A stretch of DNA of 64,000 nucleotides, from positions 91,537 to 155,536 of the forward strand of contig CAZKGR010000004.1 of NCBI GenBank assembly GCA_964552465.1, in the 5' to 3' direction. The notes under the pieces were generated by a model. The model ran no database searches and was not told the DNA's origin. It saw only the letters and a program-made list of their open reading frames with translations. Made by a program: the position numbers and the translations under genes. This document shows, one piece after another, positions 26,160 to 34,521 of the stretch; within the stretch, counting starts at the first letter, position 1, and the number at the start of each line of letters is the position of its first letter. The DNA comes from BMS3BBIN04 sp964552465. GTDB lineage: Bacteria; Electryoneota; Electryoneia; Electryoneales; Electryoneaceae.

Positions 26160-27401
26160 ATGGCTAAACGTGTATTCATTACCGGCATGGGAACGATCTC
26201 TCCGATTGGCCTGAATACAGGTGCAACGTGGGAAGCGCTGAAGGCCGGAACGTCAGGTGCGGGTCCAATCACCCGGTTTGATCCAACAAATCATAAGACA
26301 AAGTTCGCCTGCGAAGTGAAGGACTTTGATCCATCGGAGTATATGGATCGTAAGGAAGCCAAGCGGATGGACTTGTTTTCCCAGTTCGCGATGGCAAGTG
26401 CAATTGAAGCCGTAGAGTCTGCAGATTTCGATTTTGAGTCTGTGGATCCTGACCGAATCGGTGTGGTATATGGTTCCGGTATGGGTGGAATGATGATTTA
26501 TGAACAATCGTGGCAGAAGCTCGAAAGGGATGGTCCGAGCCGAATCAGCCCGTTGTTCATTCCGATGTTGATCGGTGACATCATTCCGGGTCATATCTCC
26601 ATGCGCTACAACATGAAGGGTCCGAACTACGGTGTGCAGTCAGCTTGTGCAACGTCATCCCACGCACTTGGTCTGGCTCTCATGCACCTGCGCGCAGGTG
26701 ATGCGGACGTGATGGTTACTGGTGGATCGGAAGCGCCATTGACGCGACTGGGCACAGCCGGTTTCAATTCGGCACGCACACTGTCCACCCGAAATGATGA
26801 TCCTCAGCGCGCGAGCCGTCCATTTGATCTCAACCGCGATGGATTTGTAATGGGTGAAGGTGCATCGACTTTCGTGCTCGAGACAGAAGAACACGCTCGT
26901 GCCCGTGGTGCAAAGGTTTTCGGGGAACTTGCAGGCTATGGGTTCACTGGGGACGCGCATCACTTGACGGCTCCAGCGCCGGATCATGAGGGCGCGCAAC
27001 GTTCCATGAAGCTGGCGTTAAAGAGTGCAGATCTCGAGACCACCGATGTTGACTACATCAATGCTCACGGTACGTCAACCGACCTGAATGATCGCAATGA
27101 AACTATCGCGATCAAAAAGGTTTTCGGTGACCACGCCCTCAAGACTGCGATCAGTTCGACAAAGTCGATGACTGGTCATTTACTCGGCGCTGCAGGCGCG
27201 ATGGAGATGTTCGCCTGCGTGATGGCGTTGCAGGAAGGCGTGATCCCCCCGACGATTAACTATGAGACCCCGGACCCGGAGTGCGATCTCGATTACACGC
27301 CGAATGTGGCATGTAAAAGGGATATTAACATCGCGATGTCAAACACGTTCGGTTTTGGTGGTCATAATGCGTCACTCGTCTTGAAGCGAGTGGACGAGTA
27401 G
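26160..27401 (+). CDS. fabF: 3-oxoacyl-ACP synthase II
   Basis: The 413-residue elongating condensing enzyme carries the catalytic Cys in QSACATSSHA (about residue 163), His in NAHGTST (about 302), and His in TGHLLGAAG (about 339), with NTFGFGGHNASLV at the C-terminus. I used ATG 26160 (MAKRVFITGMG), where the family normally starts. A GTG at 26148 that overlaps the acpP stop would add four residues and suggests translational coupling; neither has a clear Shine-Dalgarno sequence. Confidence 0.95.
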   Translation: MAKRVFITGMGTISPIGLNTGATWEALKAGTSGAGPITRFDPTNHKTKFACEVKDFDPSEYMDRKEAKRMDLFSQFAMASAIEAVESADFDFESVDPDRIGVVYGSGMGGMMIYEQSWQKLERDGPSRISPLFIPMLIGDIIPGHISMRYNMKGPNYGVQSACATSSHALGLALMHLRAGDADVMVTGGSEAPLTRLGTAGFNSARTLSTRNDDPQRASRPFDLNRDGFVMGEGASTFVLETEEHARARGAKVFGELAGYGFTGDAHHLTAPAPDHEGAQRSMKLALKSADLETTDVDYINAHGTSTDLNDRNETIAIKKVFGDHALKTAISSTKSMTGHLLGAAGAMEMFACVMALQEGVIPPTINYETPDPECDLDYTPNVACKRDINIAMSNTFGFGGHNASLVLKRVDE

Positions 27402-27414
27402 TGGGGGTATTGCG

Positions 27415-28212
27415 GTGAGTTGGTGGCCAAGCTGGCTTCGTCCAGGGCGGAAGCGTTCACATCGTCCGGGAGCTGAGCGGTCCATGGAGCAGCTGGAACA
27501 GCAAATCGGATACCGCTTCAGGAAGCGGAGTTTGCTGGACAGCGCGCTCAAGCACCGCAGCGTGATCGTTGCAACGGGTGAAACTCGTGAGGCAACGAAC
27601 GAGCGCCTTGAATTTCTCGGCGATGCTGTACTCGATCTCGTAGTCAGGGAAGAGCTATTGCTCCATTTCCCGCGAGCGCGAGAGGGACAGCTGACGCGCT
27701 ACAAGAGTATGCAAGTCAGCGGACGTCAGCTTGCACGACTGGCTCGGCAGATGGAACTCGGGATGTATTTACAAATGAGTTCCGGAGAAGAGCGCAGCGG
27801 TGGACGCAACCGTAGCAGCATCCTCGAGGATGCATTGGAAGCATTGATCGGTGCGATTTATCTCGATGGTGGTTTGATCCCAGCGCAACGATTCATTTAC
27901 CGGTTCGTATCGCGGAAAATTACCCCGGGCAAAGTTCCGGAGCGTGACAAAAACCACAAGAGCTTGTTGCTTGAACATGTGCAATCACGTGGATTGAGCC
28001 ACCCACTTTATAATGTCGTAACTGAAGATGGTCCCGATCACGCGAAAATGTTTACTGTAAACGTAGTTGTCGATGATCATGTTTACGGTACTGGTGAAGG
28101 TCGCAGTAAAAAGCAGGCAGAGCAGAGCGCAGCGCGCGAAGCTTTGCGGCAAATAAAGCGCAACGGCATGGACAACGACAATACCGACGATGAAACTTCA
28201 TCCCAGAGCTGA
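27415..28212 (+). CDS. rnc: Ribonuclease III
   Basis: The 265-residue protein cleaves double-stranded RNA, including rRNA precursors. The catalytic signature NERLEFLGDAVLDLV is at about 62-76, the second acidic site is EDALEALIGAIY, and a C-terminal dsRNA-binding domain (about 182-250) contains KMFTVNVVV and GRSKKQAEQSAAREAL. The GTG start lies 13 bp after fabF. About 20 basic N-terminal residues precede the conserved part, so a later start (ATG 27484, MEQLEQQIG) is possible. Its place after fabF is common in bacteria. Confidence 0.95.
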   Translation: MSWWPSWLRPGRKRSHRPGAERSMEQLEQQIGYRFRKRSLLDSALKHRSVIVATGETREATNERLEFLGDAVLDLVVREELLLHFPRAREGQLTRYKSMQVSGRQLARLARQMELGMYLQMSSGEERSGGRNRSSILEDALEALIGAIYLDGGLIPAQRFIYRFVSRKITPGKVPERDKNHKSLLLEHVQSRGLSHPLYNVVTEDGPDHAKMFTVNVVVDDHVYGTGEGRSKKQAEQSAAREALRQIKRNGMDNDNTDDETSSQS

Positions 28213-28288
28213 GTTGTTGTGTTAGTGCGCAGGAATTCGGAAACCGATTAGCTTAACATCACGAACAGCTCATTAAGAGGGGACGAGC

Positions 28289-29446
28289 ATGGATTACTTT
28301 ATTGACGATTTCCAACAGGAATTGGTCAAACAGGCGAATAGAATCGGTAAGGAAAAGATTCGACCGGTCGCAGCCGAGCTGGATGTGAGCGGCGAGTTCC
28401 CATGGGACATCGTAAAAGTATTTGCGGAGTCTGGCTTTTACGGCCTTTGGGTACCAGAAGAATACGGTGGTGTCAGCCGTGGCATCATGGATCTCGTGCT
28501 GGTGACTGAAGAATTGTCCAAGTTCTGTGGCGGTATCTCGCTGGCAGTTGCCGCGAGTGCCCTGGGCACATTCCCAATCGTGATTTCCGGCAATGACAAG
28601 CAGAAGGAGAAGTATCTCCCAATGTTGGCTGCTGGCGAAGGACTTGCTGCCTTTGGTTTGACTGAAGCGGCTGCTGGTTCGGATGCCGGCTCGATCCAGA
28701 CTCGTGCGGTGAAGAAGGGAGACAAATACGTTCTCAACGGTGCCAAGGTATTCATCACCAACGGTGGCATAGCTGAAGTATATACAGTCATCGCCAGCAC
28801 CGACCCGTCGAAGGGGACACGAGGCGCTTCTGCGTTTATCATTGAAAAGGGAACTCCCGGCTTCAGCTTCGGCAAGAAGGAAGACAAGATGGGTATCCGC
28901 GCCTCGGCGACTCAGGAGCTCATTTTCGAGGATTGCGAAATCCCGGAGGAAAACCGGATCGGTCGTGAGGGCGAAGGTTTCGCCGTCGCAATGAAGACGT
29001 TGGACAAAAGCCGCCCTGGTGTCGCTGCTCAGGCGTTGGGTATTGGCGCTGGCGCGTTGGAGCTGGCAACTCAGTACGCTGCCCAGCGTGAACAGTTCGG
29101 CCAGAGCATCATCCGTTTCCAGGCCATCCAGACCATGCTAGCAGATATGGCGACCAAGGTCGAATCGGCTCGGGCGATGTTGTATGCAACCTCGCGGATG
29201 ATTGACAACGGCGCGAAGTCATTCTCCAAGGAATCGGCGATGTGCAAGGTGTGGGCAGCGGATGTGGCGATGGAAGTCACGACAGACGCCGTGCAGATCT
29301 TCGGTGGCTACGGCTACATGCGTGACTACCCGGTTGAGAAGATGATGCGTGACGCAAAGATCACCCAGATTTACGAAGGCACGAACCAGATTCAGCGTAT
29401 GGTGATCGCACGTCACTTGATCAAGGAAGCCCAACGGGCGAGCTGA
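28289..29446 (+). CDS. Acyl-CoA dehydrogenase
   Basis: The 385-residue flavoenzyme introduces the first double bond in acyl-CoA beta-oxidation. It has the FAD/substrate loop GLTEAAAGSDAGSI, the FITNGGIAEVYTV strand, GIRASATQELIFEDC, and the catalytic Glu in the YEGTNQIQR motif (about 366-374). Length and motifs fit the short/medium-chain (butyryl-CoA) branch, but substrate length cannot be read from sequence. It starts after AGAGGGG and stands alone, ending at a strong terminator. Electron-transfer flavoprotein genes are not in the window. Confidence 0.92.
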   Translation: MDYFIDDFQQELVKQANRIGKEKIRPVAAELDVSGEFPWDIVKVFAESGFYGLWVPEEYGGVSRGIMDLVLVTEELSKFCGGISLAVAASALGTFPIVISGNDKQKEKYLPMLAAGEGLAAFGLTEAAAGSDAGSIQTRAVKKGDKYVLNGAKVFITNGGIAEVYTVIASTDPSKGTRGASAFIIEKGTPGFSFGKKEDKMGIRASATQELIFEDCEIPEENRIGREGEGFAVAMKTLDKSRPGVAAQALGIGAGALELATQYAAQREQFGQSIIRFQAIQTMLADMATKVESARAMLYATSRMIDNGAKSFSKESAMCKVWAADVAMEVTTDAVQIFGGYGYMRDYPVEKMMRDAKITQIYEGTNQIQRMVIARHLIKEAQRAS

Positions 29447-29460
29447 TGAAAACTAGCTCT

Positions 29461-29488
29461 GAGCTGTGAGCGCTGAGCTACGAGCTCT
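29461..29488. repeat. Degenerate GAGCNNN heptamer array after the acyl-CoA dehydrogenase
   Basis: Four head-to-tail 7-base units, GAGCTGT, GAGCGCT, GAGCTAC and GAGCTCT, lie between the stop codon and the terminator. The first unit is the reverse complement of the heptamer repeated at 29785-29826. Confidence 0.7.
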
Positions 29489-29494
29489 AAAGCT

Positions 29495-29523
29495 TGCCAC
29501 GGACTTTAGTCCGTGGCATTTTT
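29495..29523 (+). terminator. Strong intrinsic terminator after the acyl-CoA dehydrogenase
   Basis: A perfect 11-bp stem (TGCCACGGACT / AGTCCGTGGCA, two-base centre) is followed by TTTTT. It lies 49 bp after the stop codon. Confidence 0.9.
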
Positions 29524-29553
29524 AATTATAAGCGAACCCTGGTCATCCAGCAG

Positions 29554-29673
29554 GTCATTCCGAACGAAGCGCAGCAAAGTGAGGAAGATCCCGCTTCTCT
29601 CCTGACAGAATGCAACACATACCATTGGATAACCTAGACCTTCTTCATCCGTCACACGCGGATTCAGAATGAC
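29554..29673. repeat. 120-bp non-coding element bounded by GTCATTC / GAATGAC
   Basis: The ends are a perfect 7-bp inverted repeat, and the interior (CCGAACGAAGCGCAGCAAAGTGAGGAAGATCCC read in parts) has no reading frame. Elements with the pattern GTCATTC-GAACGAAG-GAGGAATC...CAGAATGAC are, to my knowledge, widespread as dispersed intergenic repeats in bacterial genomes. Together with its flanks (29524-29784) this stretch holds no gene. Confidence 0.65.
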
Positions 29674-29784
29674 GACCGTGGCGCATTACAGTTGAGCTAA
29701 TTAATCGAGCGTCCTGGTCTCGGTTCGACTCGGGTGCCGGAGTGATATCACGGGCATGCGAAACCGGCATCTATTTTCTACATT

Positions 29785-29826
29785 GCTCACAGCTCACAGC
29801 TCACAGCTCACAGCTCACAGCTCACA
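29785..29826. repeat. Six perfect tandem copies of GCTCACA just before asd
   Basis: Six identical 7-base units, plus a partial seventh (GCTCAAG), end 22 bp before the asd start codon and cover the place where its ribosome-binding region begins. Arrays like this change copy number by slippage, so it may vary between strains. Confidence 0.9.
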
Positions 29827-29848
29827 GCTCAAGGTCAAGGTTAAGTCA

Positions 29849-30832
29849 ATGAAAATCGCAATTGGTGGTGCATCGGGGATTGTCGGGCAGACGTTGCTCG
29901 ATCTGTTGTCCCGTGATCCATGGACGCAACACAGCGTTGTCGCATTCTCGAGCGAACGGTCAGCCGGCGGGACAGTTCAGCGTGGCGATGAAACGCTTGA
30001 ACTGCTTCCTTTACCAGATGATCCGCCTGTCGGAGTTGACGTACTACTCAGTGCTTTGCCGAACGATGTGGCGAAACGGGTTGTGCCACGATGGCGCGAT
30101 GCGGGCGTGTTGGTCATTGACAAGAGTAGTGTGTTCCGGATGGATTCATCGGTGCCGTTGGTTGTGCCTGAGGTCAATGGGAACGTGATTGATCGCAGCC
30201 AACGTCTGATCGCCACGCCCAATTGCACAACGACGCCGGTCGCAGTTGCGTTGCAACCGATTCTTGACACGGTCGGGATCACAGACGTCCGTGTCAGCAG
30301 CTACCAGTCGGTATCGGGCGCGGGCAAACCAGCGTTGGATGCGTGGTCAGCTGAGGAACGGGGTGAGACGGTCACTGCTAGCCCTCTTGGTGGCACGATT
30401 CACAGGAATGTGATCCCATTGATCGGTTCGCTGGACGAGCACGGTCATTCCAGCGAAGAGCTGAAGCTGTCACGTGAGCTGGCGAAGATCCTCGACTTGT
30501 CTGAGCTACCGGTTGAATGTACGTGTGTGCGAGTACCGACATATGCCGGGCACGGCATGGCTGTCGAAGTTGGCACTGAGAAGCCAATCAGTCCGCAGGA
30601 AGCTGTCGAATTATGGAAGCTGATGGATGGTGTTGTTGTGCACGAAGACGTTTCGCAACCGCCAACCGTGCTCGACGCGGCAGGACGTGACGAGGTGTTC
30701 ATCGGACGGGTTCGACAACCGATCTCGCAGCGTAATGGACTACTGTTCTGGGTCGTATCGGACAACCTGCGAAAGGGTGCGGCGACCAACGCGTTGCAGA
30801 TTCTTGAGCAGTGGATGAATCTCCAGGCATGA
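29849..30832 (+). CDS. asd: Aspartate-semialdehyde dehydrogenase
   Basis: The 327-residue enzyme makes aspartate semialdehyde for lysine, diaminopimelate, threonine and methionine synthesis. It has the NADP motif GGASGIVGQTLLDLL at the N-terminus, the catalytic Cys in TPNCTTTPVAVAL (about residue 128), SYQSVSGAGKPALD, and the acid/base His in VPTYAGHGMAVEV. I chose ATG 29849 (MKIAIGGAS). The frame is open back to 29756, but that part translates the heptamer array (AHSSQLTAHSSQL) and is not part of the family. The upstream AAGGTCAAGG is a weak ribosome-binding site. Confidence 0.93.
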   Translation: MKIAIGGASGIVGQTLLDLLSRDPWTQHSVVAFSSERSAGGTVQRGDETLELLPLPDDPPVGVDVLLSALPNDVAKRVVPRWRDAGVLVIDKSSVFRMDSSVPLVVPEVNGNVIDRSQRLIATPNCTTTPVAVALQPILDTVGITDVRVSSYQSVSGAGKPALDAWSAEERGETVTASPLGGTIHRNVIPLIGSLDEHGHSSEELKLSRELAKILDLSELPVECTCVRVPTYAGHGMAVEVGTEKPISPQEAVELWKLMDGVVVHEDVSQPPTVLDAAGRDEVFIGRVRQPISQRNGLLFWVVSDNLRKGAATNALQILEQWMNLQA

Positions 30833-30867
30833 AGCAAACTTGAGTATGCCATGAACCGGAGGGACCC

Positions 30868-31716
30868 ATGAAATCGTCTTCGAACATAGGTCTACTCGTT
30901 GTTGTTCTGATTGTTGCCGGGTGCATGAGTCCTCACGACAAACAGCTTGACCGAGCGAACCACTTCAACAATATCCGCGAATATGATTCCGCTCGCATTG
31001 CTTACACGAAACTAATCGAGATGGATCCAGATGACGCCTCGAGCTGGTATTGGCGAGGTGCTTCAGCTCTGAATGCCGCAAGCCGGGTAGAGCGAACTCA
31101 CCACGATTCGGCGCGGACGTATGAATGGGTATTTCGAGCCAGGGACGACTTGCACAAATCTCACGAACTGGACCCGACCATGTGGATGCCATTGTACCAA
31201 CTCGGCTATCTACATTTCAGGTTCGGCGATCCCGATTCAGCGATCAGTTATTATCAACAAGCCTTGGCTATCGATGATTCAGAACCGCAGGTTCGGATGC
31301 TGCTGGGCCGAGCATACGCTGCGGTGGGGGATACAGCAGCGGCCACACAGATCTGGGATGAGATCATTCAAGACAATCCAGATCACTGGCCCACGCTTTT
31401 CAGCAATGCTCATATTACCCTGCAACAGGGGGATACTGCTCAAGCGATAGAACTCCACGAACAGTTAATTGACGCCAAACCTTCCGACGTCAACTCGCGA
31501 AGTCATCTTGCTGTATTGTATCTGCAATGGTCGGAGATAGATGATAGTACGCGCTTCCTGGAAGCGGGCAGGATACGCGACCAGCTCTTGCCAATGGATT
31601 CAATTAAGGGGTATGACATCAGTTACATGATGAACTACTATAAGGGTGATACCCTTGCGAAGCGTGCGGATTCATTGGTATTGGTTCGACTTGCACCCGA
31701 GCGATTTGCGAGATAA
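30868..31716 (+). CDS. TPR-repeat lipoprotein
   Basis: The 282-residue protein has a lipoprotein signal (VVVLIVAGC, lipidated Cys at about 19) followed by helical TPR repeats. Examples are AYTKLIEMDPDDASSWYWRGA, SYYQQALAIDDSEPQVRMLLGRAY and ELHEQLIDAKPSDVNSRSHLAVLY. TPR proteins hold partner proteins. It should sit in the outer or inner membrane facing the periplasm. The start follows GGAGGGA. It runs convergently into glnE with only 19 bp between them, so no long terminator fits. Partners are unknown. Confidence 0.8.
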   Translation: MKSSSNIGLLVVVLIVAGCMSPHDKQLDRANHFNNIREYDSARIAYTKLIEMDPDDASSWYWRGASALNAASRVERTHHDSARTYEWVFRARDDLHKSHELDPTMWMPLYQLGYLHFRFGDPDSAISYYQQALAIDDSEPQVRMLLGRAYAAVGDTAAATQIWDEIIQDNPDHWPTLFSNAHITLQQGDTAQAIELHEQLIDAKPSDVNSRSHLAVLYLQWSEIDDSTRFLEAGRIRDQLLPMDSIKGYDISYMMNYYKGDTLAKRADSLVLVRLAPERFAR

Positions 31717-31735
31717 ATCTCATTTTTCATGCATT

Positions 31736-34426
31736 TCAAAGTGCTTCGGTGAGCAGCTCAATCATACTGTCATAGAGATCACGCCCCAGCCTACTGATAT
31801 CATTCCACTTCGATTTGATTTCAGGGACGATCATCCCTGCTGCTTCGGCAAAACGGTCAGCGTCTGGACCGCTGACTGGCACATCGCCTCGCCGGTGCGA
31901 GCTGGCGAAACTCTGGACCAATTCCCATCTCCGCAGTTCTGCATAAGCTGGAAGCGCTTGCTTCCACAACTCATCGTTCACAAGATCCTGTTCCGCGAGG
32001 TGGCGCATCCGATCGAACAGCGATGCCGCCCAATTGTCATCCGCGGGCAGTCCAAGCCGCCAGCTGGCGAACGCAGCCGCGAACTCGAAATCCATCATCC
32101 CGCCGACTGCTTTCTTGATCCGCAGAGTGCCCGGTTTCGCGCGCACGAGTTGGCTTGCCTTTTTTCGTGCGAGAAGCAACTGCGGCAGCTCCTGATCAGT
32201 GGGGGGGATGGCGATGAAATCTCGCAGCACTTGTTCAGCCTGTTCGCCGATATCTGGATCGCCCGCAACGTATCGTGCACGCGCGAGACCGATCTTCTCC
32301 CACGGCGCGCCACGGGTCGCGAGGTACTGCTGTAGACGTGGAACTGTGACACATAGCGGTGCGCCGGAACCTTCCGGACGCAGACGGGCATCGGGTGTCA
32401 GGCGACCATTCAGGGACAGCGTAGTCATGAACTCGGTGACGGTCAGGATCGCGTTAGCCAGCTTGTCAGATTTGGCTTCACCGCAGACGAAGATCAGGTC
32501 GAGGTCGCCATCGGGAGCGAGTTCCTGCCCACCCCATTTTCCGCTCGCGAGCAGTGCAATTGGTGGGTGTCTGTCCAAGTCAGACAGCTCTGTTGTCGCT
32601 AAATGAGCTGCAATTTGCGTGACTGCGTCGGTCCACAGAGAAGTGAGTTGTTCTTCATCGATATAGCGGGCGAGGAACGCATCCCCGAGCTGGAACAGAA
32701 AATCCCCGAGCTGGTTAGTCAGCTGATTTGGCTCAACATCTTCTTGTTCCACTTGAGGTGTTGAACCGATCCGCTCCCACAGATAGGGCCGCAGGTTTGC
32801 TTCTTCAACGATCCGTCGTCCGTGCATCAGAATACGGGTCATATCCGAACGTGACTGCGGGCTATCCGTGAATGCGGACAGCCAAACTTTCGGCCCGCCG
32901 TACGCCTGTACCGCCGCTTCGAGACGGGTTAGCGCAGCGGTCACGTCTGAGGAATCGAACAACAACTTGGAATCGAACAGTTCAGATGCCGGCCCCCATG
33001 AACCACTTAGCCGGTTGAGAATCGACTGCGCACGTGTATCTATTTCACGAGTGCTTGTTGAGATTGCAGGATGAATGTCTGACTGGGGATCGACTGATGC
33101 CGACACAGGAATCGTGGGAGCAGCTTCCGCCAGCAACAATTCGTGAACAGTAGTTTGAACAAAACTGCGTTGCTCCGCGATGTGCCGCGCAAAGTCCGGT
33201 GATGGCAAACCATATGCGAATGCAGCGCGTTCATGGGCGAGTGTGCCGGATTCAGGGATTTGGAAGCGGGGACGTCCCTCTTCGACTTGCAGGATGTGTT
33301 CAAGACGGCGGAAGCTGTGATTAGCTTCGATGAGGCCATCCACGATCGATCCATCCATCAACTGTTTACGTTTCAGTTCGCGAAGGATATCGGGAACACT
33401 TCCAGACCGCAGGCTGAACTCTTCCGCACCTTCGGTGAGTTGATAGGATGCGATGAGGAATTCGATGTCGCGGATGCCGCCTGGTGCCCGTTTAAGGTCG
33501 TCAGACGGGGCTGATTGGTGGATCGAGTTCAGCGAGTTGGCTACGGCGCCGACTTTCTCCTTTACGTCTCCGCTCATCGTGAACAGGAAGTGGTTCAGCA
33601 GCTCGCGGAACCACACGGGTTCTGAACCAGCGACTCTGCGTGCCCGCAGCCAGGCGATACGTTCCCACCTTGCAGCGCGTTGCAGGAAGTACCGTTCGGC
33701 GATATTTAGCGAACAGCCGAGCGGTCCGGCATCACCTTCAGGACGTAGACGCAGATCAACGTCGTAGATTGGATGTTCGCGCGTGCCGCTCATAAGGCGG
33801 TTCCACTCACGGACGTAGCGATCTGAGGTTTCCGGCGGCAGTTCGCTGTGCGTGAAGAAGACGGGGTCTATATCGCTGCACGCATTCAGCTCATGCCCGC
33901 CCCATTTGCCGAGAGCGAAGAGGGTCAAGCTCGATGCGTCCTCCGGCAGCATGTCGAGTGCTTGAATTGATAGAGTGTCTGCGAGTGTCGCGTACTCACG
34001 TGCGGACCGCTCGATGTCATACTCGCCAGTTTGTTCATGTGTCGCAATGCGCAGCCAGGCTAGATCACGGTGTTCAGCTATGGGGAGGGGTGGGTCTGAT
34101 TCACTTCCATCCGACAGGCTGATGGGAAGCAGCTTCCCGAGACGCGCAGCGACCTGTACCGGCGCATCACCCGCGACGATAGCGGCTTCCATCCGCTGCA
34201 TGCAGTTATCGTCTTGTGTGATCGAATTGAGTACCGAGTAAGGGAGCCGTTGCAGCAGCGCGAGACGGCGTTTCAACGCACCCGGATCGGGGTATGATCG
34301 CAAACGATCACGCAGAATCGAGATCAGATCATGGTTTTTGTCGGAAGGACTCATCGCCAGAAGGTACTCTTGGCGGTTACGGGGGGCAATTGCCTGGGAT
34401 GGGTGTCCGGTCATCGGAGACGGCAT
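31736..34426 (-). CDS. glnE: Glutamine-synthetase adenylyltransferase/deadenylylase
   Basis: The product of about 896 residues controls glutamine synthetase by adding and removing AMP. It has two nucleotidyltransferase domains: the first with ALGKWGGHELNACSDID at about 171-187 and the second with ASGKWGGQELAPDGDLDL at about 630-645. Each is followed by a helical GlnE regulatory domain (for example GGIRDIEFLIASYQL and GGMMDFEFAAAFASWRL). Length is slightly below the usual 950. Starts are possible at ATG 34426, 34414 or 34354; I took the first ATG of the frame. The first domain has the D-x-D metal site, so both halves look active. No glnA, glnB or glnD is near. Confidence 0.9.
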   Translation of the reverse strand: MPSPMTGHPSQAIAPRNRQEYLLAMSPSDKNHDLISILRDRLRSYPDPGALKRRLALLQRLPYSVLNSITQDDNCMQRMEAAIVAGDAPVQVAARLGKLLPISLSDGSESDPPLPIAEHRDLAWLRIATHEQTGEYDIERSAREYATLADTLSIQALDMLPEDASSLTLFALGKWGGHELNACSDIDPVFFTHSELPPETSDRYVREWNRLMSGTREHPIYDVDLRLRPEGDAGPLGCSLNIAERYFLQRAARWERIAWLRARRVAGSEPVWFRELLNHFLFTMSGDVKEKVGAVANSLNSIHQSAPSDDLKRAPGGIRDIEFLIASYQLTEGAEEFSLRSGSVPDILRELKRKQLMDGSIVDGLIEANHSFRRLEHILQVEEGRPRFQIPESGTLAHERAAFAYGLPSPDFARHIAEQRSFVQTTVHELLLAEAAPTIPVSASVDPQSDIHPAISTSTREIDTRAQSILNRLSGSWGPASELFDSKLLFDSSDVTAALTRLEAAVQAYGGPKVWLSAFTDSPQSRSDMTRILMHGRRIVEEANLRPYLWERIGSTPQVEQEDVEPNQLTNQLGDFLFQLGDAFLARYIDEEQLTSLWTDAVTQIAAHLATTELSDLDRHPPIALLASGKWGGQELAPDGDLDLIFVCGEAKSDKLANAILTVTEFMTTLSLNGRLTPDARLRPEGSGAPLCVTVPRLQQYLATRGAPWEKIGLARARYVAGDPDIGEQAEQVLRDFIAIPPTDQELPQLLLARKKASQLVRAKPGTLRIKKAVGGMMDFEFAAAFASWRLGLPADDNWAASLFDRMRHLAEQDLVNDELWKQALPAYAELRRWELVQSFASSHRRGDVPVSGPDADRFAEAAGMIVPEIKSKWNDISRLGRDLYDSMIELLTEAL

Positions 34427-34521
34427 GTACAGCAATTAGTATCATTTTCATTCTCTGGGCTGGCGCTCAGTTGGGTAAATGTGCCATGTTTGAAATCGTG
34501 ACACGAACAGTGGAGGTTCGG

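Noticed and set aside
29690..29745. tRNA-like pieces (GGTTCGACTC and CAGTTGAGCTAA)
   Set aside because: I could not fold a cloverleaf with a proper anticodon arm and acceptor stem on either strand; possibly a decayed remnant, but not supportable.
29785..29826. The heptamer array as a CRISPR
   Set aside because: Units are 7 bases, head to tail without spacers, and no cas gene is present.
34294..34521. The extended N-terminus of the T9SS-type protein (76 residues)
   Set aside because: It overlaps the 5' end of glnE and lacks a signal peptide; ATG 34522 has a ribosome-binding site and a clear signal peptide.
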